Of a stretch of 64,000 nt of DNA, positions 18,170 to 26,470 are shown piece after piece. The first letter of the stretch is position 1. Every line of letters starts with the position of its first letter. The notes under the pieces were generated by a model, which saw only the letters and a list, made by a program, of their open reading frames with translations, was not told where the DNA came from and did not search any database. Source of the stretch: Marinomonas sp. SBI8L (GTDB lineage Bacteria; Pseudomonadota; Gammaproteobacteria; Pseudomonadales; Marinomonadaceae); the NCBI RefSeq assembly GCF_001624705.1, contig NZ_JSEO01000015.1, positions 1-64,000 on the forward strand, read 5' to 3'. Made by a program: the position numbers and the translations under genes.

Positions 18170-18392
18170 TTTCCTTTTCCTGTAACAAAACGGCAATTAA
18201 CACTCTAACTGCATGAATACTAATAACTTTTCATACCTAGCACTAAAAGCCGCGGGCGGTATACGAGCGGAAAATAGAGTGTGTTATTTGCATGTTTTTA
18301 GCGATAACTGTACTTAACATTTGTCTATTTAGAAGAAATTGAGTTTTCTTAAGGCAAAAAAAACAGCTTATTGGCTGCTTTCTTATCATGGA
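18170..18392. repeat. Repeated intergenic module, part 2, copy B
   Basis: Shares with copies at 20207-20405, 22165-22392 and 26142-26382 the blocks CGGCAATTAACACTCTAA, CACTAAAAGCCGCGGGCGG, GGAAAATAGAGTGTGTTATT and a terminal hairpin (AACAGCTTATTGGCTGCTTT). It abuts an attC site. AACACTCTA and TAGAGTGTG form a long-range inverted repeat around a GC-rich centre. Role unknown. Confidence 0.6.
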
Positions 18393-18485
18393 ATTAACGC
18401 CACATTAAGCGGAAATTTGCAGTTGGTTATACTTGAGCGAAGCGAACAACCAACTGTAAATTTTCCGTTTGAATGCCATGTTAAG
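18393..18485 (-). repeat. attC integron recombination site
   Basis: On the minus strand it runs from CTTAACATGGCATTCAAACGG to CCGCTTAATGTGGCGTTAAT, with a long imperfect stem including CAGTTGGTT / AACCAACTG. It lies directly downstream of the methyltransferase gene. Confidence 0.75.
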
Positions 18486-18504
18486 TTTTGTCTCAAAAGA
18501 CTTC

Positions 18505-19845
18505 CTAGCCTCCACCAGTAATCTTTTTCAAATGTTCGACATCCATAATATCTTTGGCTAGATATTCATCTACAACTTCTCTGTACTCACATGGTGGAAT
18601 ATAAAGAGTATGCCCCGCATGAAGTTGTTCTGCATAATCACCTATATCCTCAATTTTGAAGCTGTGAAGTGTAGCTGGCATCATAAAATAGTTAGAGCAA
18701 TATATAGAATGAACTGTATGTTCCGCAGGATAGAATTTGAGTAAATATTCTTTAAATCGCTCGAATCTTTGAGCATTACTCGGCATTTGAGAATAGAGAG
18801 CGGTTTCAATTGCACCAATCTGCCATATTAAAGCCGGCACATCGTTATGCAAAGGGCGCTCTCTCATCAGCAATTCAGTTGCTTCGTACATTTGCATACC
18901 TGCAGTCCCCGGATCAATCATCAAATCCGTAAATATACAATCCATAGCTGAAATTCCAGGAACAACTTTTACTTTAAGCCCCAATAAATCGGCTGCCTGT
19001 TTTATTAAAAATGGAGGATATGCAAATACTGTCGGATGTCCATATAGACCAAATGTAATTGGGCCGCCTTCTAGAGCTGTATCTAATACCTTTGCCGCCA
19101 TGGCTCGATATGCGATCATTCTATCCTGATCTTCTTCATATTCTGATACTAGATTAATTGCATTCTCACATTTTGATTTTAGAAACTCATCAACCCCAAT
19201 ACCATTCTCCACATAAAGAACAGTTTTAGATTTGGAAAGTATATATTCGGCCTCCCTCGTTATCTGATCCACATTCATTATTCCTAATCCAACGATATAG
19301 ATATCAACATCTTTAGTATCTTTGTTGGGTTGAGTAATTGAAGAATCTAAATACCCTTTTTCAGATAACTCTGTTATTAGATTAAGAACTTTTGTATATC
19401 TATCCTCACCATCTTCATGAAAAACCTTATCAGCTAGACCTTTAAAATCAGGTGCGGCTATTGAAAAGTGCTCAGCTTTTGTTTTCTTCGATGGTCTCGT
19501 TGTTGGTGGTGGTGGTGGTGGAGTAATAGTAACTGGTGGCGGTGGTATTACAGTTATTAGGCGAACCATGACAGATTGCTGTGTCGTTACATAATCAACA
19601 GGTTCATCTACACCCCATTTTTCATGGCTGTTCCCAACCAAGTTTGTGAGAATGTCATTAATCGCTGTAGAGACTAGTTTAGTCATATCTAGACTCCGTT
19701 CTCTTAGTATGCTTTTTTCAACTTCTGTAAGTTTATAGTCTTGAAATGATTTCTCAATGTCATCATCTACTAAGCGTCGAAAATTCTCATTCAATACAGC
19801 ATGTTTGAGGTATCTTGTGATTTCACATTCATTCATGGTTTTCAA
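18505..19845 (-). CDS. Borosin-type (TP-methylase family) methyltransferase with N-terminal LigA-like domain
   Basis: 446 residues. Residues about 180-440 are a tetrapyrrole-methylase-type SAM enzyme closest in motif to borosin peptide-backbone N-methyltransferases (OphMA/SonM): VGLGIM near 185, FGLYGHPTVF near 245, PGISAMDCIFTDLMIDPG near 276 and IWQIGAIETAL near 330. Residues about 20-70 (LVDDDIEKSFQDYKLTEVEK...ERSLDMTKLV) resemble the small LigA-type fold used as the substrate-binding domain of bacterial borosin precursors. Between them lies a hydrophobic, proline-rich stretch (VRLITVIPPPPVTITPPPP). The gene is a cassette with its own attC. Self-methylation of this linker is inference only; it may simply be a linker. 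Confidence 0.6.
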   Translation of the reverse strand: MKTMNECEITRYLKHAVLNENFRRLVDDDIEKSFQDYKLTEVEKSILRERSLDMTKLVSTAINDILTNLVGNSHEKWGVDEPVDYVTTQQSVMVRLITVIPPPPVTITPPPPPPTTRPSKKTKAEHFSIAAPDFKGLADKVFHEDGEDRYTKVLNLITELSEKGYLDSSITQPNKDTKDVDIYIVGLGIMNVDQITREAEYILSKSKTVLYVENGIGVDEFLKSKCENAINLVSEYEEDQDRMIAYRAMAAKVLDTALEGGPITFGLYGHPTVFAYPPFLIKQAADLLGLKVKVVPGISAMDCIFTDLMIDPGTAGMQMYEATELLMRERPLHNDVPALIWQIGAIETALYSQMPSNAQRFERFKEYLLKFYPAEHTVHSIYCSNYFMMPATLHSFKIEDIGDYAEQLHAGHTLYIPPCEYREVVDEYLAKDIMDVEHLKKITGGG

Positions 19846-19918
19846 TCCTATTATTGTTATAAATATCGTATAACTTGTTCATATAACAGAAACTGCAAGG
19901 CAGTAGAAACTTAACGGC

Positions 19919-20150
19919 TTAATAATGCGCACGCTCGGTTTGTGCGACTTATCCACCGCACTCAAAACGTCACATCTGCTTAATTAATTTGAAGAAAGGC
20001 TACTTATCAACTGAAAACCTTCCTGGTTAAATGCGCATGCGCGTTATTTCGATTCCTATTTTTGCTTGTCGAGCATGGTTATTTTCATACTACTAAGATA
20101 ATTAATTGATTCTACATAATTTAGTAATAGGCACAATGACAAAGCGTATC
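19919..20150. repeat. Repeated intergenic module, part 1, copy C
   Basis: Begins CTTAATAATGCGCACGCTCGG and contains AAAACGTCACATCTG, TTATTTCGATTCCTATTTTTG and GGCACAATGAC, matching copies A and E in order. It lies just upstream of the methyltransferase cassette gene on the minus strand. Confidence 0.6.
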
Positions 20151-20206
20151 AATCCTCATCAAAATGTGCCGTCCCCAAACAAACTGTATTTACAGCCAGT
20201 TTCTTT

Positions 20207-20405
20207 AGAGATTTCCTTTTCTACTTACAAAACGGTAATTAACACTCTAAATGCATGAATATTAATAATTTTTTATACCTACCACTAACAGCCGCGGGCG
20301 GTATACGGGCGGAAAATAGAGCGTATTTTTCGCATAGTGTTAGTAATAGTTGTATCTAAAATTTGTCTTGTTAGAAGAGATTGAGCTTTCTCAATGCAAA
20401 AAAAG
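20207..20405. repeat. Repeated intergenic module, part 2, copy C
   Basis: Contains ACGGTAATTAACACTCTAA, CCGCGGGCGGTATACGGGC and GGAAAATAGAGCG in the same order as the other copies, but lacks the final AGCAGCC hairpin. The remaining 20406-20640 holds no gene I can support. Confidence 0.6.
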
Positions 20406-20646
20406 GGCGGCGTTGTGGAGTCGGTTGAATGGCATTGTTAAATGGCTAAATACTCCGAACTGCCCGTTTATTCGACTGTGTATTGAACAATCAACTTCGC
20501 TAAGCTTGACCCAAACTTATGAAACTTTTGTTTTTAATAGGAAAGTGAGGAAGGCCAAGCTTTTCAGCGCCTTATAGTGAAGATAATTAACATAGCCCTT
20601 TAACACTCATATAGTGGAGAAAAAGACCATTACCTTTTAACCCCAT

Positions 20647-20675
20647 GTTATAGGCAATGTAAAACAACCTATAAC
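20647..20675. promoter_or_regulatory. Inverted repeat before the EEP nuclease gene
   Basis: GTTATAGG at 20647-20654 and CCTATAAC at 20668-20675 form a perfect 8-bp inverted repeat about 35 bp before the probable start. It could be an operator or a reduced integron core site. Confidence 0.35.
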
Positions 20676-20709
20676 AATGAGTAAAAACCAATTAAAAGAG
20701 GATAATATA

Positions 20710-21519
20710 ATGCAAAAAGATGATGTAAAAGTTTTGTGCTGGAACATACAATCAAAATCTCCCACCAATATAATGAAATTTATTGAAGCCACTAACATTG
20801 ATTGGGATGTCATTTTATTGCTAGAACCTGGGAAATTTTCGCAATACGATAAGAAGAAAGTTCCGTCTAAAAAAGTGAACTATTCATGTACATATCTAAA
20901 AAGTCATTCGGATCCACAGAGCAATTTAGCAATTCTAACAAATAGTAATGATAATATAATTAGTAAAATTACATCATTTGAGATACTGACAGGTGCTGCT
21001 CGGACATTGTGGGTGATAGAGATTGGTGGAATTCGCTTTGCTACATCTCATGCTCCATATAAGAAAAATGATGGGACAGGAGCCGATTGGTGTAACGACG
21101 CGAGTAAAACGGTGAAGGAGCAAAAAGTCAATGTTTGGCTTGGGGATTTTAATACGAACGGAAATACAGTTCCAGCGCCACTAAATAAGCAATATGCATG
21201 CTTGTTAGGAGGACTGCTAACAAGTTTAAATGAAAGCAAAGAGCTAGTAAGCCCATTTGATAAGATATGCGTAAGTAAAAACCTTTTTATCAAATTGGAA
21301 GCTAATGACAGAGCAGGGAGAGTATTACCAAAAATTCCGAAAGGATATTATCCGATGAAGGTAAATACACTCGAGGGTCCGGAAAAGGGTCCATGGAGTT
21401 CTGAAGACATCCAATTCAAAGACATAGATAACATTGAATTTCCATCAGATCATTTACCGATATACATAACTATTGAAGGATTCAGGACGACAAATTTTAA
21501 TGATGTATTCAATTTCTGA
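20710..21519 (+). CDS. Endonuclease/exonuclease/phosphatase (EEP) family protein
   Basis: 269 residues from the ATG at 20710, which has an AGAGG ribosome site; the frame also reaches 20677. EEP-fold motifs are in order: VLCWNIQS, LLLEPG (metal-binding Glu), ATSHAPYKK, WLGDFNTNG and the terminal FPSDHLPIYITI. The family includes DNase I-like nucleases, sphingomyelinases, phosphatases and CdtB toxins, so the substrate is not defined. There is no signal peptide. It is encoded opposite to all neighbouring cassette genes and overlaps a GNAT gene by 20 bases, suggesting a two-gene unit. Confidence 0.75.
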   Translation: MQKDDVKVLCWNIQSKSPTNIMKFIEATNIDWDVILLLEPGKFSQYDKKKVPSKKVNYSCTYLKSHSDPQSNLAILTNSNDNIISKITSFEILTGAARTLWVIEIGGIRFATSHAPYKKNDGTGADWCNDASKTVKEQKVNVWLGDFNTNGNTVPAPLNKQYACLLGGLLTSLNESKELVSPFDKICVSKNLFIKLEANDRAGRVLPKIPKGYYPMKVNTLEGPEKGPWSSEDIQFKDIDNIEFPSDHLPIYITIEGFRTTNFNDVFNF

Positions 21520-22039
21520 ATGCGGTGTGACCTTAGAGGTGCTAGACCAAAATCATATACCTTTCATATATAAAGGTTTAAATAATGAAAAACTAGCCAC
21601 TTCATATCCAATAAAACTGCCATATACACATATGGATGCAACTAGCTATGTAGATCGAGAGATGTTTGGTCGTTCAGCTGAGACTCGTTACTCTTTTGCC
21701 ATACTAAAAGAAAATAATTTTGTAGGTATATGCGCTATATATGATGTGAACAAAACTAAAGGATTTTCAAATTTATACTATTGGGTTGAAACCCAATATT
21801 GGAACCTTGGTATTGCAAGCATAGCCGTTAATAAATTACTTAAATTCGCTAAAAACGAATTGAACCTTACTCATATAGAAAGCGGTGTTTTAAAAAGAAA
21901 TCATGCTTCCTATCGAGTTTTAGAAAAAAACGGGTTTATAGTTGAAAATTCATTTATTAACAAAGGTAAATATCATAGAAAATTTCTTGGGGAAATTTTC
22001 TTGGAAATGAAATTGAACTTACAAAAGCATCCAGTATAA
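21500..22039 (+). CDS. GNAT N-acetyltransferase (RimJ/RimL-like)
   Basis: About 179 residues from the ATG at 21500 (or 21503), inside the end of the EEP gene. The acetyl-CoA site appears as VETQYWNLGIASIAVNKLL, a variant of the usual Q/R-x-x-G-x-G/A loop, followed by NHASYRVLEKNGF typical of RimJ/RimL-type enzymes. The acceptor is unknown. Coupling to the EEP gene suggests they act together, for example as an effector and a modifier. A strong terminator follows. Confidence 0.7.
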   Translation: MMYSISECGVTLEVLDQNHIPFIYKGLNNEKLATSYPIKLPYTHMDATSYVDREMFGRSAETRYSFAILKENNFVGICAIYDVNKTKGFSNLYYWVETQYWNLGIASIAVNKLLKFAKNELNLTHIESGVLKRNHASYRVLEKNGFIVENSFINKGKYHRKFLGEIFLEMKLNLQKHPV

Positions 22040-22052
22040 GCAAATAACAAAC

Positions 22053-22078
22053 CTAAAGCCCATTGAAATGGGCTTTAG
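22053..22078 (+). terminator. Strong hairpin after the EEP-GNAT pair
   Basis: CTAAAGCCCATT and AATGGGCTTTAG pair perfectly over 12 bp with a two-base loop, 13 bp after the GNAT stop. Confidence 0.75.
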
Positions 22079-22164
22079 CTCAATTATTGCTTACAGATGA
22101 TGAATACACTGCCATTTAACAATTAAGTAATTTGAAAAAGAAACTGTACATACAGACAGTTTTA

Positions 22165-22392
22165 TTAGAGCCTTCCTTTTCTCTTCACAAAACGGCAATT
22201 AATACTCTATCCATATGATTATTAATAACTTTTCATACCTAGCACTAAAAGCCGCGGGCGGTATACGGGCGGAAAATAGAGTGTGTTATTTGTATGTTTT
22301 TAGTGATAGCTGTACCTAACATTTGTCTATTTAGAAGAAATTAAGTTTTCTTAGGCAAAAAAACAGCCTATTGGCTGCTTTTTATCATGGGT
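22165..22392. repeat. Repeated intergenic module, part 2, copy D
   Basis: Contains ACGGCAATTAATACTCTA, CACTAAAAGCCGCGGGCGG, GGAAAATAGAGTGTGTTATT and the ACAGCCTATTGGCTGCTTTT hairpin. It abuts the attC at 22393. No reading frame is shared between copies. Confidence 0.6.
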
Positions 22393-22489
22393 ATTAACAC
22401 CATATTAAGAGGCAAAAAATTGTTGGCTAAAATTAGCGACGTAGGAGCAAAAGCCAACTGTTTTTTGTCCTTTTAAACGACTTGTTATG
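22393..22489 (-). repeat. attC integron recombination site
   Basis: On the minus strand it runs from ACATAACAAGTCGTTTAAAAGG to CCTCTTAATATGGTGTTAAT. The central stem pairs AGTTGGCT with AGCCAAC. It follows the AAA ATPase gene by a few bases. Confidence 0.7.
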
Positions 22490-22494
22490 TGCAT

Positions 22495-24843
22495 TTACAG
22501 TTCGTCATATACAATATTAATGACTTGTTCAGCTAGTGCTCTTGTATTTTCAAGCGTGTCATCGCCAATTTCGTGCATAGGTGTGTTTAAAGTATCTCGA
22601 ATCGCACTCAAGCGAGCTTCAAGCTCAGCAGTGATATAGCCGTTGTCCCTTAAAGCAACAGTGCAAACTGACAGGTCTGATTTCGCTTCACCAAGATCAA
22701 TGAGCTGTTTCTTAAAACGATGACGAATTTCTCCCTCAAAGAAAGGTCGCAAGGTTGTTAGAATGTTGTTATTAGTTTCACGATTAACAAATGCTTTAAT
22801 TCTGTCAAAAGCAACATCATGCTCTGTAGCCATCATGTCATCAATTTCAACGGCTTCTATCGAGCAAGTTTCAGCACCATGAACTAATTTTACCGATTTA
22901 GCGCACCGCCTGAATTTCTTCGCAGCTTTTGCTGCCATTCCTTTATAGTGAGTCGTTAGTACAAGTTGTTTAATAGTCCGTTGCAGCTCATCCAGCTTAT
23001 TGAGAATCAGTGCTATTCGCTCATTATCAAAACTAGTAACAGGATCATCCAGCACTAAAATAGCCTTAGCTTTCTCCTCTGTTGGAAGAGACATCACCTT
23101 AGCTAAAAATATACAAAGTGCTAGCGCTCTGCGGTCTGACTCACTAAATACTGTATTAATATTATCAGCAGAAATATCCTCACCTTTAAACTTAACACGA
23201 AGGTCATAGATAACTTGTCTGCCGCGATTATTAGGTACTTTGATAATCTTAAAGTTACTTGAGCCAAGCTGACGAAACAGTCCATTTATCAAATCAAAGT
23301 AAGTATCTAAATACGCTGTCTGCGATTGTTCGAGCTGCTGCTTTTGTGATTTATAAGTAGTATCTAACCCATTAACAGTTGCTAGCTTCTGCCTGTACTG
23401 AACACAAAGTGGCTCTAATGCTATCCGCTTTAGCGCCAAATTAGCTTGTGCTTGTTGTTGTGCGATTTCTGTCAATTGATGATTCAGCTCCACTTCATTA
23501 AGTGAGCCTTTATAAGCATTGAAGATAGCGTTAATTTGCTCTGCGACTACCCAATATTCATAGATAGCTTGATTATACGTTGTTGCTGCTATGTTCAGTA
23601 CATCGAAGGTAACGAGTTGAGCAGGTTCGTAGGGCGTAGTAAACTTTTGCTCTAGTCTCGGTATCCAGAATTCCGTTGCTTGCTGGCTATTTGCAATAAC
23701 GGCATCAAAAGAAGCGAGAATATCTTCATGCTTTTGTTCCAATGAAGCAGTTAAAGGCGCTAGAGCTTGATTGGTTATAATTTGAGGCTCCACATACAAC
23801 TCAAACACTTGTTTATTGGCTTGGTGTAGCTGAATAAGGTTTTCACGAGTATTTGGAATACTAAATGGCTGACGAAGGCCATTTAAAATTTGTCTTGTTT
23901 CTTTGTTAAATCTATCAAACTCAGCATTAAAAGCCTGCTGGTACGCAGCGATTAGGCCTTGAGCATCAGCACTTAAAGCCTGCCCACAGAAAGGACAATC
24001 ATCTTTTATTTGTGCGATACCTTGGCTAGCCCAACCTTTAAAAGTAGCTGAGTTGTTCACATGATTGCTCATGTGATTTTGCAGAGACACAAATGAATCT
24101 TGATGAACCTTTTGAAGGCTAGATGCTAGTACAGTATTAATTGAATCAATTGCTTGAGCAAAGTTGACCTGTGTACCAACCGCACTTAGAACATTACGAC
24201 GTTTGATTTTTTCGATATTCTGAATGGTAGTTGTGACTTGCAGTTTTGATGCTTCATGTGCCGCCACGTTAGTTTCTAACTGTTCTTTAGTCTCCGAAGG
24301 TAAAGCGGAGTTAACATACGCAGGAATACTACCCACTGCGTGAGTTGTAAATTGCCCTTCAATACCAGAAAGAAGTCTTTTTTCATCACGGATATTGCTA
24401 TTCATCTCAGCTAAAGCCGCAAACAAGGCGGTGTTACTCTCACCAAGAATAAAACTAGTCATGTTTTCAGAGTTTGGCCTCTCTTGCTTCTGACCAGTTA
24501 TTACATTTCTATGTATAAAGCTTTGGTCAAAAACATACAAACCTGAACAATCAGGAGTTTTTACTTGCCACTGACCGTTTTCGAATTTAGATGTAACATT
24601 ACCTGTCGCAGTACCAAACATGAATTCAACTTTAGGTGGTTTAGTTGGGTCATTTGGTATGCTTTTTCGGTGCATTATAAAATCAGGTGCATCTTCTGCT
24701 AGTGAATGAATAATATCACAGAGGGTACTCTTACCATTTCTGTTCTCACCATATATAACGGTCACATTACCAAGATCTATTCCACCTGCAACGGTTTTGG
24801 TGAAATTTCCAATACCTTGTATTAGCTTTATTTTTTTTAACAT
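22495..24843 (-). CDS. AAA_13-type ATPase with zinc hook (RloC/SMC-like)
   Basis: 782 residues. Walker A is YGENRNGKST near residue 30 and Walker B is AILVLDDPVTSFDNERI near residue 600; the signature-like SESDRRALALCIFLA lies just before it. Long coiled coils flank a CPFCGQ motif near residue 280, a half zinc hook of the Rad50/RloC kind. RloC-type proteins are anticodon nucleases activated by DNA damage, but I do not see their nuclease motif here, so I call only the ATPase scaffold. Such proteins are frequent in defence loci. It is a cassette gene with its own attC. Confidence 0.65.
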   Translation of the reverse strand: MLKKIKLIQGIGNFTKTVAGGIDLGNVTVIYGENRNGKSTLCDIIHSLAEDAPDFIMHRKSIPNDPTKPPKVEFMFGTATGNVTSKFENGQWQVKTPDCSGLYVFDQSFIHRNVITGQKQERPNSENMTSFILGESNTALFAALAEMNSNIRDEKRLLSGIEGQFTTHAVGSIPAYVNSALPSETKEQLETNVAAHEASKLQVTTTIQNIEKIKRRNVLSAVGTQVNFAQAIDSINTVLASSLQKVHQDSFVSLQNHMSNHVNNSATFKGWASQGIAQIKDDCPFCGQALSADAQGLIAAYQQAFNAEFDRFNKETRQILNGLRQPFSIPNTRENLIQLHQANKQVFELYVEPQIITNQALAPLTASLEQKHEDILASFDAVIANSQQATEFWIPRLEQKFTTPYEPAQLVTFDVLNIAATTYNQAIYEYWVVAEQINAIFNAYKGSLNEVELNHQLTEIAQQQAQANLALKRIALEPLCVQYRQKLATVNGLDTTYKSQKQQLEQSQTAYLDTYFDLINGLFRQLGSSNFKIIKVPNNRGRQVIYDLRVKFKGEDISADNINTVFSESDRRALALCIFLAKVMSLPTEEKAKAILVLDDPVTSFDNERIALILNKLDELQRTIKQLVLTTHYKGMAAKAAKKFRRCAKSVKLVHGAETCSIEAVEIDDMMATEHDVAFDRIKAFVNRETNNNILTTLRPFFEGEIRHRFKKQLIDLGEAKSDLSVCTVALRDNGYITAELEARLSAIRDTLNTPMHEIGDDTLENTRALAEQVINIVYDEL

Positions 24844-24946
24844 CTAACACTTATCCTTAAGCCATCAATGTAAATTTATTGATAGATAGACCAGTTAATT
24901 TATCTTAATCTGACCGAATTTACTGTGAGCGCGAAGTAGCGAAAGC

Positions 24947-25019
24947 ACATAACGCCCGTATTTGCGGCTGGTTTGAAGCGCAGCGGAAAACCAGTCCGGC
25001 AACATGCGCTTGTTATGTC
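24947..25019 (-). repeat. attC integron recombination site
   Basis: On the minus strand the site runs from GACATAACAAGCGCATGTTG to CGGGCGTTATGTG, with CTGGTTTTCCGC / CTTCAAACCAGCC forming the stem. AACAAGCGC and GGGCGTT are typical cassette-site ends. It overlaps the stop of the HEPN-like gene. Confidence 0.82.
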
Positions 25020-25848
25020 ATTCATTTTCAAATTCCTGTACATGAGCATCAATTTTTTCAGCCAACATACGACAATCTTTAACTAACCCTTTAATACTAT
25101 CTGCAGACACCGTTATAGGGGTTCCTTCCTTATCACAACCAGCTCTATGCACACAATCGTGCCTAACTCTAACTGCTCTGAAGAGCCATGATACATCCCC
25201 AAAATCACACGAAAGCACTTTCGCATACATTGGCTTTACCTTGCTCATATCATGAAAGATAATGCCTTTTAGATATGTGGCAACGGTTGACTTAATGTTG
25301 CTGTGCTGAGCGTAAATCTCGTTTACTGTAAACTTTCGATTTCCAAATTCTGGATCAGTTTCGATCAATTTCTTTGTTAATTTGTCGGAGTTCGTGACGC
25401 GATGGATAAATGTAGTTGATAGAAAGTGCTCTAGCGCAGAAACAACATGGGCATGCAACATCACCAACAAGCTAAATTGGGCGCTTTTCGTAGTTTCTAT
25501 TTGAAGCATTGCGGGGATATCAACCAACTGCTTATTGAACATTTCCAGCTGGTCTGAATGACCTACTTCCCACTCAAGTTCATCTTCCTCTGGGTCTTCC
25601 AAATCCCACTGGGATAAACTCACATAGGAGCCTGAAGTAAGACCATTGATTTTCGCCATGATAGACGGATCGTTATCATCGTCAAACCGAACAGTATAAC
25701 CATAAAGCAATCCATCATTGCTGTAATCACCGTCAATATCGTAAGTGATCTGCTCTAATTCATCTTCTGTAATTCCGAGGAAGTTAGCCAAACGGTAATT
25801 CTTTTGTACTTCAATTCGATCAAACCAGTAATCTTTAGTAGTGCCCAT
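25018..25848 (-). CDS. Cassette protein with HEPN-like C-terminal region
   Basis: 276 residues of an otherwise unrecognised protein. The N-terminal third is acidic (DIDGDYSNDGLLYGYTVRFDDDNDPS). The C-terminal half is helical and contains VRHDCVHRAG, which fits the R-x4-H active-site pattern of HEPN ribonucleases. HEPN proteins are common toxins and phage-defence effectors. Without structure prediction this is a motif-level suggestion. It has module E upstream and an attC immediately downstream, so it fits a cassette. Confidence 0.45.
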   Translation of the reverse strand: MGTTKDYWFDRIEVQKNYRLANFLGITEDELEQITYDIDGDYSNDGLLYGYTVRFDDDNDPSIMAKINGLTSGSYVSLSQWDLEDPEEDELEWEVGHSDQLEMFNKQLVDIPAMLQIETTKSAQFSLLVMLHAHVVSALEHFLSTTFIHRVTNSDKLTKKLIETDPEFGNRKFTVNEIYAQHSNIKSTVATYLKGIIFHDMSKVKPMYAKVLSCDFGDVSWLFRAVRVRHDCVHRAGCDKEGTPITVSADSIKGLVKDCRMLAEKIDAHVQEFENE

Positions 25849-25869
25849 TTTGATGACTCCCTACGAGGA

Positions 25870-26110
25870 CATAACAGCTTAATAATGCGCACGCTCTATT
25901 TGCCCGATTTAGTCACCGCAATCAAAACGTCACATCTAATTAATTTTTAAAAGGAAGGAAAATTGATTAATTGACAGCCTTCCTAGCTCAACGCTCATGT
26001 ACGTTAACTTGATTCCTATTTACCATTTTCAGGAACGGTTATTACATCCCTTCTAAGGCAGCTAATTGATTCTACATAATTTAGTAATAGGCACAATGAT
26101 AGTTCGTGTC
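25870..26110. repeat. Repeated intergenic module, part 1, copy E
   Basis: Contains CTTAATAATGCGCACGCTC, CACCGCAATCAAAACGTCAC, CTTGATTCCTATTT and GATTCTACATAATTTAGTAA, matching copies A and C. It lies directly upstream of the HEPN-like cassette gene. Confidence 0.6.
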
Positions 26111-26141
26111 ATTTCATTGATATTTGTAACATTAAAGCTAA

Positions 26142-26382
26142 CCAGTTTTATTAGAAATTTCCTTCTCCTGTCACAAAACGGAAATAAACACTCTAAATAT
26201 ATGATTACTTTTAACTTTTCATACCTAACACTAAAAGCCGCGGGCGGCATACGGGCGGAGAATAGAGTGTGTTTTTTACATAATATGAATAATAACTGCT
26301 TCTAGCTTGTGTCAATTTAGAAGCTAGTTGAGCTTATTTAAGGCAAAAAAAAGCAGCCAATTGGCTGCTTTCTTATTATAGG
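26142..26382. repeat. Repeated intergenic module, part 2, copy E
   Basis: Contains CACTAAAAGCCGCGGGCGG, a variant CATACGGGCGGAGAATAGAG and the perfect hairpin AAGCAGCCAATTGGCTGCTT. It abuts the attC at 26383. Confidence 0.6.
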
Positions 26383-26470
26383 CATTAACGCAGCCTTAAG
26401 CGGTGAGTAGCAGTTGACTAAAATGTGAAGCGAAGCGGAACCAAGCCAACGGTTACGAGTCCGACTTTAA
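26383..26470 (-). repeat. Degenerate attC-like site
   Basis: The far end, on the minus strand, is CCGCTTAAGGCTGCGTTAAT, and GTTGGCT pairs with AGTCAAC around a loop. The gene-proximal core is poorly conserved and overlaps the end of the gene at 26453. Confidence 0.5.

Noticed and set aside
18505-19845. Cobalamin or siroheme biosynthesis methylase
   Set aside because: The fold is shared, but the LYGHP, PGISAxDC, DPGxxG and WQIG motifs fit borosin-type enzymes better, and no cobalamin genes are nearby.
20350-20577. Plus-strand 75-codon frame
   Set aside because: It lies in repeated module C, is not conserved in the other module copies and has no ribosome site.
22495-24843. Full RloC anticodon nuclease
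   Set aside because: The ATPase and zinc hook fit, but I could not find the nuclease residues, so only the scaffold is called.
26062-26305. Small frames on both strands in module E
   Set aside because: They are not maintained in the other copies of the module, so they are probably chance.
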